Source: Adlercreutzia shanghongiae | GTDB taxonomy: Bacteria; Actinomycetota; Coriobacteriia; Coriobacteriales; Eggerthellaceae | DNA length: 64,000 bases | Reading direction: 5' to 3' | Assembly: GCF_035830635.1 (NCBI RefSeq) | Contig: NZ_JAYMFI010000006.1 | Span: 1 to 64,000 of the forward strand | Shown: one piece after another, positions 1 to 15,000 of the stretch | Layout: every line of letters begins with the position of its first letter | Numbering within the stretch: position 1 is the stretch's first letter | Translations under genes and position numbers: made by a program | Notes under the pieces: model-generated | Told to the model about the DNA's origin: nothing | What the model saw: the letters and a program-made list of their open reading frames with translations, nothing else | Database searches by the model: none

Positions 1-3000
1 CGCCGACACGGCCGTGCTCACCAACGGCAAGTGGGTCCAGAGCAACGACACCAAGATCGATACGTTCGAGGGCTTCAAGAACCGCTACGACACCCTGTGG
101 AGCATCTACGAGCCCGCGAAGAAGAAGTACGACGTCGCCAAGGCCATCTACGACCGCGAGAACGGCATCTACAACCAGTACAAGACCGATTACCGCCACT
201 ACCTGGATGAGAAGACCGAGTACGAGTCCGAGGTCGACTACAGCGCCGGCAAGCTGCTGTTCAACCAGCACGGAGACGCGTTCCCGACCATCTATGACAT
301 GGGCGACGCGGCCCGTCTGTACAACTGGGATGCGGGCCTGGTGAAGATTCCGCGCTCCAGCATCACGGGCCTTGTGTGGGACGACTCGTTCTACGAGACC
401 GACGAGACCACAGGAGACGTGGCCGCCCGCAACCGCGCCTACAACGGCCTGCAGGACGACGGCGAGCCCGGTCTCGCCGGCGAGACGCTGTATCTGACCC
501 AGTGGTACTTCGTGCCGCTGAACGACTCCATCCCGGACGCCAATGCCGAGAAGGACGAGAACGGCGTCATCAAGGAGAACAACGACAGCCTTGTGGTGCT
601 CGATCCGAAGACCGCCACGGAGGCCGACATCAAGAAGGCCGCCCACGACGCCGGCATCGACTTCGGCACCGCCGCGGTGCTCGACGAAGACGGCAACATG
701 ACCTACAACGACTTCGACCTGGGCGACCACAAGGCCACCACCCAGCAGGTCGAGCGCGTCTACGGTATCGATTACGAGCTCGCCTCCGACGGCTCGGGCT
801 TCTGGGTGCGCAACCTGAACTTCGGTACCGACAAGTTCACCGGCACCTGGAAGAAGGAGACCGTGGTGGACCGCGACGATGCGGGCAACGCCATCGGGTC
901 CTTCAAGCGCGACGCGTGGAGCGCCCCGCGCTCGACCGGCTCGCGCCAGGTGGTCGGCGTCAACGGCGTCATCGCGGTTGAGACCTCCGATATGACCTAT
1001 GCTCCGGTGCAGGAGGTGGACGCCGACGGCAAGCCGGTGACCGACCGCTACGGCAACCCGGTCTACAAGACCGATGAGTTCGGCAACACGGTCATGGAAG
1101 TGGTGGACGCCTCCACGCTCGGCCGCTACTCCTTCGACGAGCTGCCCGCCGCCTACACTGGCGACAAGGGCGAGAAGTACCTGGCCAGCTACCGCGTGGA
1201 GCTGGGCTACACCCGCGAGGCCGAAGGCGATGAGACCACCACCTCCGACGACGAGAAGTGGCTGCTCACCCGCTACCACCAGCCCGCGCGCAACGATGCG
1301 GGTGTGGCCGGCGATGCGGATACGAGCAAGATCGACTCCGACGTGGAGAGCGCCATCGGCGCCGGCAGCGGCATGATGTTCACCGCCACTGACGAGGTCA
1401 CCGCCATGGACGGCACGACCCACGAGGGCCTGCGTGCCCACTCCGGCCACATCGTGGTGGCGGGCGTGGCCGACAACACCGAGGGCGCCTATGTGGACAA
1501 GCGCACCGACGCCCTGAACGTGCAGCCCTCCAAGGTGACCGTGCCCGTGAGCGACATGATCGAGGGCACCTGGAACGAGAGCGCGACCGCCAACAGCGAG
1601 AACCTGAAGGTGAACACGGCCAACTACGTGACCTACGACTACCTCACCTACCGTCCGAAGCTGGACGAGAACGGGGAAGTGGTCATCGACCCGACGACGA
1701 AGAAGCCGGTCAGCGAGGTTCACGGCGGCGATGCCGGCGAGGTTCAGCCGCCCACCCAGAAGATCACCGGCGTGGTGTTCAACGATGTCGACAACGACGG
1801 CATCAACGGCACCCTGGCCGTCGGTGAGGCCGCCGATGTGGTCGACGAGCCGGTGGAGGGCATCCAGCTGACGCTGGAGCGCTACTTCGCGCTGGCCGAG
1901 GGCCTCTCGGTGGAGGACGCCACGGTGGCCTCCGGCACCTGGCGCGCCGACCCGACCTGGTCTGAGGATTGGAACACCCTGGACTACCAGGGCGAGATTG
2001 CCGCCACCGGCTCTGCCGAGGGCGTCTACGCCGACGATCCGACGGCGGGCCTTACCGGCGACGACACCTACGGCGCGGTCGTGCCCTTCGCCGATCCCGA
2101 CGATGAGGAGGCCGAGAAGCCGACCCACAACACCGAGTCGGCCGCCGACGGCACCTACGTCTTCGACAACCTGAAGAGCCAGGGCTGGCTTTCCTTCGAC
2201 GAGGCGGGCAACGTGGTGCCCGACGGCACCGAGGGCGCCACGGAGAAGCTCGTGGTGTTCGGCTACCGTGTGCGCGTCACCGATGCGGATTGGTGGAACC
2301 GCTACTGGGGTACCGCCAAGTACCTGCAGGGTGCCTCCTACGTGCAGACGGCCACCGACTGGATGAGCGACTCCGATTTGGTCCATGCGGACGGCTATCT
2401 CATGAGCGGCACCGCTGGTGCGGACGACTCCATGGAGTACACCGTGCTTTTGAACGTGGAGAGCGCCACCACCCCCGATGCCAACAAGCGCAAGTCCCTG
2501 AACCCGGACAACCCGAATATCAACTACCAGCTCGCCGTGGAGCGCGGCGACCGCTACGGCATGGATTCCCGCTACGGTGAGCCGGCGCCGGCCACGGTGC
2601 TCACCACCAACGCCGCCGCTGCCATCACGGCCGCGGCCGCCGGCATGGGCGTGGCCGCCGAGGGCGACCAGAACGCGGCCGACCGCAGCTTCCATCCGGT
2701 GCTCACCTACGATCTCGCTCGCGGCGCCGACCGCCTCGGCAACGATGCCGGCCTGCGCGCGCCCGTGCAGCAGAAGATCGCCGGCCGCGTGTTCCACGAC
2801 GCCGACTACGACGGCACCCTGGCCCATAAGGCCACGGCCAACGAGCTCGAGAAGCCGAACAAGCCGCTCGAGGGCGATGGTGCGGACAAGGGCGAGGCCC
2901 AGGCGCCGGCCATCTCCAGCACCGAGATCGGCTATGCCGGCAAGCGCGTCATTTTGAAGCAGTGGTACTACAAGAACCGCGCGTGGGTGCTGAACCCGAA

Positions 3001-6000
3001 CTTCGGCAACGATGCCTACACCGTCGCCGAGGGCTCCGTCACCTACAAGACCGAGACCGTAGGGGAGGGCGCTGACGCCATTGAGACCAAGGTCGTCGAC
3101 ACCGTGGACGACCCGGCCTACGCTGACGGCCTTACCACCATCATCCCGAACGCCACCTACGTGGAGGGCGTGGGCCTGTACGTCATCACCGATGAGGACG
3201 TGTACCGCACCGAGGAGACCGACGGCGCCACCACCAAGGTTCAGGTGAAGACCGCCGGCGACTACCTCTTCGACCGCCTGCCCGCCCGCTATGTGGAGGC
3301 CCGCGTGCCCGGCACCGAGGCCACCGATGACACCGAGGCCGTCGAGGGCACCACCAACGCCCCGGCCGAGGAGTATCTGGCCGGCTACACCGTGGAGGTG
3401 CTCGGCGGAGAGGTGAACGACGAGAACAGCGAGGCCATCCCCGGCCTGCCCGCCACCTTGCTGCAGACCGCCGATGGCGACGACGCCCAGAACTCCAAGG
3501 CCGTAAGCGCCCTGGCCGCGATGGGCTCTGACGAGCAGAACTTCGCCGACTACACCGACGGCAACTACCCGGTGCGCTGGAACGAGCTCACGGTGCAGAC
3601 CGTGGACGGCAACGGCGTGACCACCAAGGCCACCCTGGACGGCAAGATCATCCTGGCCGCCCGTGCCGAGGCGCAGCCTGCCGAGGGCGACGCCGAGGCT
3701 ACCCGCGAGCCCGCCGCCGGCAACCGCACCGACGCCGCTTCCGCGGCGGCCCGCGGCACCCAGCCCCAGTACTACGTGAAGGAGACCCGCCTGGCCGAGC
3801 TGCCCAAGACGGAGAAGCCCGCCGAGCCTTCCGAGGGCGAGGATGAGACCGAGACGCCCGAGGCGCCGGCCTACGGCTACCCGCTGGCCGGCTCCGCGGC
3901 CTCGGCCGAGGTGGCCCCGCGCGATAAGGACGGCAAGCCCGTCGACCAGACCGTCATCTACGACTGGTCGTGCGGCCGCGACGAGGTGCGCATGCACGCC
4001 GGCTTCGGCGAGTACGGCTACACCACCATCTCCGGCAAGGTGTGGCGCGATAGGAACTTCGACGGCATCCTGAACGCCACCGAGGAAGTCCTGCCCGGCT
4101 ACAAGCTGGCCGTCACCCAGTGGTTCTGGGTGACCGACAAGGCTCTCATCGACGCCTTCAGGGCCGATTCCGACCACTTCGTGGTGGACGAGAAGACCGG
4201 TGCGCGCGCCAACGTGATCACCCGCGGTGCGGACGGCAAGCCGACTGCCACCGAGGACGGTGCATGGATTCACGCCAAGACCGCCGAGGAGATGGGCGGC
4301 GAGGACGCCGTGTCCCGCTCCAGCTTCACCCGTCCGGTGGCTACCACCGAAGAGGGCACGGGCGTCTACAAGTTCGAGCAGCTGCCGAGCTTCGTGTACC
4401 TGGCCGGTGACTTCACCGCCGCCACCCCGGAGGTTCCGGGCGAGGACGGCGAAGAGGGCACGCCGGGCACCGAGGCGGCAAACGACCTTACGGTCATCCA
4501 GCCCAACGACACCATCAACAACGGCGAGGCCAACGCCATCGCCCTGGACAAGCTCTACCTGGCGGCCTACCGCATCACCATGCAGGAGGTGGCGCCCAGC
4601 CATGCCCTGACGAGCCTGCATGTGGGCGTGAACATCGGCGACAAGACTCTGGGCGACCTGTCCACCATCACCGCCAAGGACGAGAACGGCAACCCGCTGC
4701 CCGGCGAGGCGGCCGACTCCGACGCCTTCCGTCCGAACCCCTCGGGCGACCGCGTCATCCAGATCGTGGAGGAGTACTTCGACAATTCGTGGGATGGCGA
4801 GGCCACCTTCGACGAGTACGAGACCAACACCGATAAGAAGTACGAGCAGGACAAGCGCGACGAGGCGAACGAGAACAAGGCCAATGCCAGCTACTGGCGC
4901 ACCGACGGCTATGTGATCGTGGCCGCCCGCGGCTCTCATGCCAACCGCTACAACAACGCCGGCAAGGCCACCGACGCGGCCAGCTACCAGTACGAGCAGA
5001 TTTACAACGGCGTGCGCTACGACGTGCCGCGCCCGATGTTCGCCCAGTCCGGCGGCCAGGCCGGCCTCGTGCAGATTCCGCGCACGAGCCTCACGGGCCG
5101 CGTGTGGGACGACACGGGCATCGCCGACGAGAACGGTGTGTACAACTACGCCACCGGCTACAACGGCGTCCAGGACAAGGACGAGGTGGGTCTGGCCAAC
5201 CAGACCATCTACCTGACCCAGTGGTACTGGGCTCCCGTGACCCATGATGTCACCACCGGCGAGGGCGATGCGGCCACCACGGTGAAGGAGACGACGTGGG
5301 AGTGGGTGCGCAACGAGTCGTTCGGCGCCGACACCTACACGTCGAACCGCTACAGCCGCACCGATGCCGACGCCGCCATTGAGCCCATCATCTACGACGG
5401 CAACGCCGAGGCGGCCAACACGCCGCTTGAGGCCGTCGACGGCGTGGCGGGCGCCCTCAAGGTTCAGACCAACGAGGACGGTCAGTGGCTCGTGGAGAAC
5501 CTGCCCACGGTCTACGTCACCGACGACGACACCTATTACCTGGCGTCCTATCGCGCCGAGCTGGCCGAGCTCTACCGCGAGCCGGCGGGCAACGCGGTGG
5601 ACGGCTCCGACAACCAGTGGATGCTCACCCGCTACCACCACAACGAGACCGCCAAGAAGAAGGACGAGACTGCCAAGAAGGACGCGCTGCAGCTGACGGC
5701 CCAGATCGAGGCGATCAACGGCTCCGAGTCGGTCGTGAACGACTCCGATGCGGCCAGCGAGCTTCTGCGCGGCGTTGCCGGCGGCATGGTCATCGCCGGT
5801 CGTGTGGAGGGCGTGGCCGATGAGGCCAAGGTGGAGGCCGCTGACACCACCGGCGTTGCCTCCGACGGCGCCGCTGTGGACGGCACCGCCACCGTGCGCA
5901 CCACCCGCAGCAACAACGGCCAGATCATCCTGGCCCAGGTGGCCGACACCACCAAGGACGATAAGGGCGTCTACACCCACACCAACCGCAACGCCTTCGT

Positions 6001-9000
6001 GGAGCTGCCCGATGGCCAGGGCATGGGCACCGGTGCCGAGGTCTACGACTGGATTGCCGATCCGCAGAAGGATGCCAAGGGCAATGTGATCCCGGTGGAG
6101 GCCGGCGACGTGGGCGAGGTTCGCGCCCCGCGCCAGTCCATCTCCGGCGTGGTGTGGTCCGATAGCGACAACGACGGCATCCGCGAGACCAATGAAGCGG
6201 GCATCGAGGGCATCGACATCGTGCTCGAGCGCTACAGCGTGACCGCCACCCGCAACAAGAACGGCATCTGGACCACCAACGGCACTTGGGAGCGCGACCT
6301 CACCTGGGCCAGCCAGGCTGCCTGGGATGCCTACGACGCCAACCCCGTGGCCGGTCTTGCCGGCCTGGGCAACGGCGCCTCCCGCCAGACGGCCACCGGC
6401 CCCGATGGCTCCTTCGCCTTCACCGACCTGCCGAGCCACCGCTTCGTGGCCGGTGCGGCCGACGACCCGGAGACGACCGACGTTGACGAGTCGACGGCTG
6501 ATGCCATCGTCCTGTACGGCTATCGTGCCCGCGTGATCGATCCCGCCCTCTGGGATCGCAGCCTGGGCGTGACCCGCTACCAGCAGGGCAACGACTACGC
6601 GGTGGATTCCGACCTTATCTACGACAGCGGCTACCTCATGGCCGACGGCGAGTACGCGGTGCTGCTGAACGTGGTCACCGAGGAGACCCCGGCCGCAAAC
6701 CACCTGGTGGGCCCGGCCAACGGCAGCGCCACTCAAAGCGACATCGACCGCTACGCCGAGGATGCGGCCAAGGATGCGGCCAAGGATGCGGCCTCTGCTA
6801 ACGAGTCCGTGCTGTGGGCGGCGGCCCAGAAGCCCGTGGCGGTGACCGACCGCTTCGGCGCCGCTCTCGCGCCGCTCTACGACAAGGCCGACAACTACGA
6901 GGGCACCCGCGGCTACCAGATCAGCGCCAAGGCGGACGACACCACGGTGTTCACCTACGATCTGGGCCTGGGCGCCAACCGCTACGGCAACGACGCCGGC
7001 ATGCGCGAGCCTGCCAAGAGCGTGCTCTCCGGCCTGCTGTTCAACGACGCCAACTACAACGGTCTCTACGACGAGGCCGTGGCCGACGACTCGGAGACCC
7101 CCGATGTGAACGAGTCCGTCGCGGCCGAGCCGGTGTTCGAGGGCAAGCGCGTGTACCTGAAGCAGTGGTACTACGTGCCCGAGAACCTGGCTACCGAGAC
7201 GCTCGCCGCCGGCTGGCACCAGAACGTGAACTTCGGCAACGACTACTACACCCGCGCCGCCAACCAGACCGCCTCAGGCGCGGTGAGCGTGCGCCAGTTC
7301 GTCATCGACAACGCCACCTTCGAAGGCGCCGAGGGCGTGTGGGTGCTCAGTTCCAACGGCGAGCAGAAGGCGGGCAGCAAGACCATCGAGGCCGGCCGCT
7401 ACCTGTTCGACAACCTGCCGAGCCGCTACATCGCCGAGCGCAAGGGCAACGGGTTCGCTACCGAGTACCTCGCCGGCTACACCATCGAGGTGGAGGGCAA
7501 CGCCGCCGATAAGACCTCCATGCACGGCCTGCCGGCCACCCGCAAGCAGGTAGCGACCAAGAACGAGCAGGACGGCTACGCCAAGGAGGCCTATTCCTTT
7601 GATGTGGCCACCGACGAGCTCAACTCCGACGCCTTCCGCACGGTGGGCGAGGATGATGCCACCTACGAGGCGGGCAACTACCCGGTGCGCTGGAACGAGG
7701 ACACCACCCAGGTGGCCCTCGATGACAACGGTGCCACGGTGCCCGCCGGCGATGCCACCTACACCAAGTCCACCCTGGACGGCAAGATCATCCTGGCCGC
7801 CAAGGCGGATGTGAACGACAACAGCACCGTCGAGGGCGATGACCGCTTCTCCTTCGGCGCCACCCACGGCGCGTACCTGCGCGAGTTCACGCGCGGCGAG
7901 GGCGACGACAAGGTCACCGTGCGCTTCGATCTGTCCGAGGGCCTCGACGAGGAGCGCATGAACGGCGGCTTCGGCCCGTTCGGCTACACCACCATCTCCG
8001 GCAAGGTGTGGCAGGACGTGAACTTCGACGGCATCATGGACGGCGCCGAGGCCGGCCTGGCCGACAAGAGCCTGACGCTGACTCAGTGGTACTTCGTCGC
8101 CGGTTCCATGAGCGGCGAAGGCGACGGAGCGCATTTCGTGCCCGCCGACGGCGAGGTCGTGCCCGCCGGCGCCAAGGTGGAGCCGGTCAAGGGTGACGGC
8201 AAGAACGCCGATACCGTGGTGGGCGCCTGGGTGAAGGTGGACAGCTTCGGCACCTTCGACACAGGAGCCTACTCCGGCATCCTGACGGCCACCACGGCCG
8301 CTGACGGCAGCTACGCCTTCGAGGGCCTGCCGAGCTTCGTCTACGCTCAGGACGGCGCCAACCCGGGCATCTACCAGCCCGGCACCAAGCTGGCCGACGG
8401 CACCACCTTCACGGGCCCCAACGGCACCGTGGAGAACGACTACAACGTGAACACCGACAAGCTTTATATCGTGAGCTACCGCCTGGTGCTCTCCGAGGTG
8501 GCGCCGAGCTTCTCGCTGACCCGCGCTCATGTGGGCGTGAACATCGAGACCGACGTCATCGACAGCGACGGCATGCTCTCCACCACGACCACGGCGGCCG
8601 ACCATCCGGGCGCTGACGTGGCGAACGACTCGAACGCGGATCCCGTGCGCGACACCACCGGCACCAATGGCCGCGAGGATGCCGACTCCGACGCCATCCG
8701 CACCGGTGATAAGCTCGGCCAGATCGAGCTGCGCGAAGAGTTCTACGACGGCGTCATCGCCGCCTGGCGCACCGACGGCTACGTGCTGGTCTCCGACCAT
8801 GCCCGCGAATCCGACGGTCACCAGTACCAGCGCACCTACGGTTCCGGTGCCACGGGCCAGGTGCTCTACGACGTGCCCGATCCCATGGGTACCCAGCGCG
8901 GCGGCGACGCGGGCCTCGTGTCCGTGCCGCGCGCCGATATCACCGGCCGCATCTGGGACGACGCCGCCAAGGGCTCCGATTCCCAGGATACCTACAACGG

Positions 9001-12000
9001 CATCCAGAACGACGGCGAGCCGGGCCTGGCCAACGAGGCCGTGCTCATCACCCAGTGGTACTACGATCCGGCCAACACCAACCCGGCAGACAACAACAGC
9101 CACTGGTTCCAGAACAAGCAGTTCGGCCTGGACCGCTACACCTCCAACCGCGACGGCGCTTATCAGGCCGCTGGGGCCGAGGTACTGGCCAAGGCGGGCG
9201 ACGAGAAGACTGTCGAGAGCAAGAAAGTCATTGAGGCACTGACGCCCATCGTCTACAACGGCAACGACATGACGCCGCTGGCCTACGTCTACGCCGATGC
9301 CTCCGGCAACCGCGTGGATGCCAAGGGCAATCTGTATCATCTCGGTAAGAACGCCGATGGCACGGTCATCGCCGAGGGCGACCTCGTCGCGGGCGTTCTG
9401 GCCACCACCACCGGCAGCATGACCAAGGTGAAGGTGCCCGGCGAAAACGAGGGCGAGACGAAGGAGGAGGACAGCGACGAGATCCTCGGCCTGTACCACT
9501 TCGCCAACCTGCCCACGGCCTACGTGAACGAGAACGACCAGTACTTCCTGGCCGCCTATCGTATCGAGCTGGCCGATGTGGAACACACCGAGAACGATGA
9601 CGCCACCGACAACCAGTGGCTGCTCACCCGCAACTACCAGGGCGACAACCGTCTGACCGACTCCGACGCGCTGGATGTCACCGACACCGGTATTGCCGGC
9701 GGTATCAAGGTCATCGGCAGCTTCGCCAACGGCAAGGCCACCGGCCGCTACAACAACGGCCAGGTCATCCTCGCCGGCACCCGCTCCATGGGCGAAAGCC
9801 TCATCACCGGCGGCGCCACCAGTGGAGCCAAGTCCGTGGTGACCGTGCCCCAGAAGCAGGCCATGGACACCGAGGGCGCCCGCGCCTACGACTGGATGAA
9901 GACGGCCACGGCCACCGACACCCCGGCCGCCTCCGTGGACGAGTACGGCAAGACCACGGTGGCCGGCGGCGATGTGGGCGAGGTCCGCGCTCCCGTCGAG
10001 GCCATCTCCGGCCGCATCTGGTTCGACGACAACAACAACGGCCTTCTGGACGAGGCCACCGACGCCGATGCCGGCACCGGCGACGACACCATGGCCGAAG
10101 GCATCGAGGTCACCCTCGAGCGCTACTACGCCATCGTGGGCACCGACGAGAACGGCACCTACGGCTGGACCCGCGACGACGAGGCCATCAACGGCATCAC
10201 CATGACCGGCAAGTCCGAGTGGGCCACCGCCGACCAGTGGGAGGTTTACGACCATGACCCGACTAAGGGCCTCGGCGACGGCGATGCTCATACCGACGGT
10301 CTGCCGCGCACCGTGGCCACCTCGGTTGCTGCTGAGGCCACCGAGGATGACGCGGCCGTGCCCGGCGGCGTCTACACCTTCGACAACCTGAAGACCCAGG
10401 AGTGGGTGACCATCACCCACGAGGTGAACGGCAAGACCGTCACCGAGGACGTGCAGCTCATCTACGCCTACAAGGTGCGCGTCACCGACCAGCGCTGGTG
10501 GGATCGCTACTACGGCACCGCCAAGCTGCAGGTGACCGACTTTAACGGCACGAGCTACGCGAACGACTCCGACCTCAACTTCAACGACGGCTACCTCATG
10601 GGCGCCGACGAGTACGACGTGCCGCTGCAGATGGCCGACGACAACTCGCCGGCATCCAACAAGCGCTGGGCCGCCAACTCCAAGAACCCGAACAACGGCG
10701 AGGATACGGCCGCTGCCGGCACCTCCGATGTGACGAGTGCCAACCGCCACTACGACATGGCCTGGGGTATCAACCGTCTGCACAACGACGGCGGCCTGCG
10801 CATGCCGCTGTTCCAGAGCATCTCCGGCCTCATCTGGCGCGATGCTAACGACGGCTTCAACAAGGTCGATGGCACCGACTACAACGGCATCCAGGACGAG
10901 GACGAGCCCGGCCTTGCCGGCAAGCGCGTCATCCTGAAGCAGTGGTACTACGTGCCCGGCACGCCCGCCCAGGGCACCCAGGGCACCGAGGACTACGTGC
11001 CCGCCACCGATGGGCACTGGGTCCAGAACGTCAACTTCGGTAACGACAACTACACCCAGGCCGAGCAGCGCGCCACGGCGCCCACCAACACCAAGCCGGC
11101 CACCACGACCACCATCCCCGGCTCCGTCTACGACGAGCACGAGGGCGGCATCTGGGTGACTACGGCCGATGGTGCGAACGGCACCGTGGCCGGCCGCTAC
11201 CTGTTCGACAAGCTGCCCACTCGCTACGTGGAGGCCCACCAGGGCACCCAGCTCGGCCGCGAGTACCTGGCCGGCTACACCGTGGAGGTGCTGGGCAACG
11301 TGAAGAACAGCGATTCGGTGGCCGCCGGCGAAGAGTCCCAGGCCGTGACCGGCCTGCCGGCGACGCTGAAGCAGCAGCTGCTGAAGGACAAAAAGCCGGG
11401 CAGCGACATCCTGAACTCCCAGGCCATCTCCACCACGGTCTCCGCCACCACGGACGCCGCGGGCAAGGCCACGGGCAACTACGCTCTGGCCTGGAACGAC
11501 GAGACGGCCCAGGATACCTACGACAACGGTGCGGAGGGCGACGACAAGCTCACCTACACCAAGCACACCATGGGCGGCAAGATCGTGCTGGCTGGCGTGG
11601 CCGAACAGAACAGCCCGGCCCAATCCGTCGTGTCCGCCACCACGACCAACCGCGACGACAACGTCGAGGTCGCCTTCGATTGGAACCTCGGCCGCAACGA
11701 GGAGAACCTCGACGGCGGCTTCGGCGCCTACGAGACCGGCAAGATCGCCGGCGTGGTGTTCCAGGACAAGAACGTCGACGGCTTCTACAGCGACAAGGAC
11801 ATCAACGACCGCCTGACCGGCGACAAGCCCGTGGCAGGGGAGACTCTCCAGGTGGCCCAGTGGTTCTTCGTGCCCAACGGAGACACGCTGCCCTACGAGG
11901 TGACGCTGGTCGACAAGAACGGCAACGATGCCGGTAAGACCCGCGACACCTATAAGGCCCTGGTGAACGCCGGCTTCGAGCACGACGATGCCACGAGCAA

Positions 12001-15000
12001 CGACGGCACCTGGTTCAAGTCGAAGAGCTTCAGCTACCGCACCAACGTGGACGCGCTGCCCAAGGTTTCCGTGACCGATGCCGAGGGCAACACCACCACC
12101 AAGACCGCCGAGCTGGACACCCGCATCGCGGTGGACGACGCCGACTGGTTCGAGGGCGCGGTGACCAACGCCGATGGCGTGTACCTGTTCGAGGAGCTGG
12201 TAAGCTACGTGAACCTGGACGCCCTGGGCTCGCTGGAGGCCGCCAATCTCACTGACGTGCAGCCCTACTTCCCGGGCCGCAAGCACGTGAACCTGCCCGT
12301 GGGCGAGGTCACGCTGGGTGGTGCGGCCACCGTGGCCGAGGACGAGACCGAGGATCAGGATAAGGACGAGACCGAGGACCAGGACAAGGACGACAACGAG
12401 AACCAGGACCAGGACAAGGACGACAACGAGGGCAACGATACGTCCAAGACGGGCACCGGCGTGACCATGGACGTCGTCGACAGCGGCGCCGACCCGCTGG
12501 CGACGCTCGCCGCCCAGGTCAGCAACGACCATATTTACATGACCGCCTACCGTGTGTCCCTGGACGAGACGGAGCCCGACTACGCGCTCACCTTCCCGAG
12601 CCAGGGCGCTATCGAAGATGACAAGACAGCCGGTCAGCTCGGCGATGACGACAACCTCGCCCGCGGTCTGACCATTACCAACGACTCCGATGCCATGCGC
12701 GTGGGCGACGGCAATACCGTGGAGCTCTTCGAGGAAGTGGCCGGCGAGCACGACGGTAAGGGCGCCCCCGTCCGCGTGACCGTGGTGGACGACAACAGCC
12801 AGCAAAGCGTGGTGGAGACCCGCAACGACGGCTACGTCATTGTGGCCGCCGAGATCACCGACGGCGAGAACGGTGCGGCCAACACGCCGGCCGGCGGCCA
12901 GTACCAGATGACCGGCAATGTTGCTGCGGCCTCCGGTGCGGCTCATGTGGCCACCGAGGTGTTCTACAACGGCAAGCGCTACGACGTGCCGCGCATCACC
13001 GCCAACAAGGTGACCCGCGAGGCGACCCATACCGAGCCGGGCGCCGATGCGGCCGAGACGAAGACCATCATGGACTTCGACAACGCCGTTACCGGCGGCG
13101 ACGCGGGCCTCGTGGAGCTTCTGAAGGCCAACATCTCCGGCAAGGTCTGGAACGATGCGAACTACGACGGCCTGCAGGACGAGAGCGAGGAGGGCATCGA
13201 GGGCGAGGAAGTGCGCCTGTCCCAGTGGATGTACGTGCCCACGAGCAAGTGGAAGTCCTTCGTGGAGAACCACGCCGACCTGGTGCGCGACTCCTTCGGT
13301 CTGACGAACGGTATCCAAGCCGACGATCCTGCCGATGCTGATGGTATTGCCGACACCATCGAGCGCGGCGTGTGGATCCGCAACACTCAGTTCGGCAAGG
13401 AGCGCTACACCGCCTCCACCGACGAGGACGGCGTGCACCATCCTTACATGTCTAACTCTTGGTACAACGTGCCCAGTGATGATATGGAGCCGGGCATCGT
13501 ATCGGTGAAGACCTACGACGGCGCCACCGCGGTCAGCGGCCAGACCATCGATAAGGGCGTGTACCTCTTCGACAAGCTGCCCACGGTCTGCGTGGTGCAG
13601 AACAAAACCTACGACGAGTTCTATCTGGCGGCCTACCGCGTGGAGATCCCGGCCATGAACGTGACCGAGGCCGTTGACAAGAAGACCGAGGCCAACAAGG
13701 GCGGCGTCGAGGGCTCTGCCGACGACACCTGGCTGCTCACGCGCTACCGCGCCACGGCCAAGGGCAAGACGGCGCTGGAGTCCTCCAAGCTCGACTCCGA
13801 TGTGGCCGATCTCACCCAGACCGGCATCGCCGGCGGCTACATCGTGTCCCAGCAGAACGACGAGCTGGACACCAACAACAACAACGAGCCTGTCGAGCGC
13901 CAGAACAACGGCCAGATTATTCTGTCCACTTGGGTGAAGGACGGCGAGGGCAACAAGAACACCACCGAGAACGTGGAAAACGACAACAACATGTGGCAGG
14001 GCAAAGACGACGTCACCAAGTACGACTGGATGCTCGAGCTTCCCGACGGCACCGCCATGCACCACGGTGGCGACGTGGGCGAGGTACTGCCGCCCTACCA
14101 GACCATTACCGGCCGCGTGTGGAAGGACATGAACAACGACGGTAAGCAGGGCAGTTACACCGACGAGAATGGTGTGAGCCAGCTCGAGCCCGGCGTGAAC
14201 GACATCCAGGTGTCGCTGGAGCGCTACTACAGCATCGCCGGCACCGATACGTGGGTGTGGGACGAGCAGTGGGCCGATGTCTATCCGACCGACTACAACG
14301 ACGGCGTTCAGGCGAAGGGCTCTCCCATGCGCCCGGCTGTGGCCAAGAAGTGGACGAAGGATGACACCACGGGCAAGTGGTCTTATGAGCCCATGGCCTA
14401 CGCCAACGTGGACACGGCGACAACCGTCGCCGGCGTGGACGGCACCTACGAGTTCAAGAACCTCAAGAGCTCCGATCGCCGCGACGTGAACGGCGACGGC
14501 GTGGCCGAGGTCATCATCTACGGCTACAAGGTGCGCATCACCGACGAGGACCTGCGCGGCCGCCACATCCTGGCCGCCAACATCCACGTGGGCGACGACT
14601 ACACCGTCGATTCCGACCTGAACTACGCCGACGGCTACCTCATGGAGGAGAACGAGTACACCGTGCTCCTCGAAGTCGCCGACTCCGACGACTACGTGGC
14701 CGGCTCCGAGAAGGACATGACCGACGCGGCCACCAACAAGGCCGCCACGAAGGTGTCCGTGGCCTCGCAGCCTTCCAACCTGTTCGCGGCTGCCAACTCC
14801 ATGAACCCGAACCAGGATGAGATCGACCGCTATGGCCGCATGCCGGTGAAGAGCAATACCAAGGTGATGACCGCCGCTGACGGCACTGTTACCTACCAGA
14901 AGGCCGACGCCATGGCGGCCACGCTCACCTACGACCTCGCCAAGGGCGCCAGCCGCGTGAACAACGACGCCGGCGTCATGGACATCCCGAAGCACTTCAT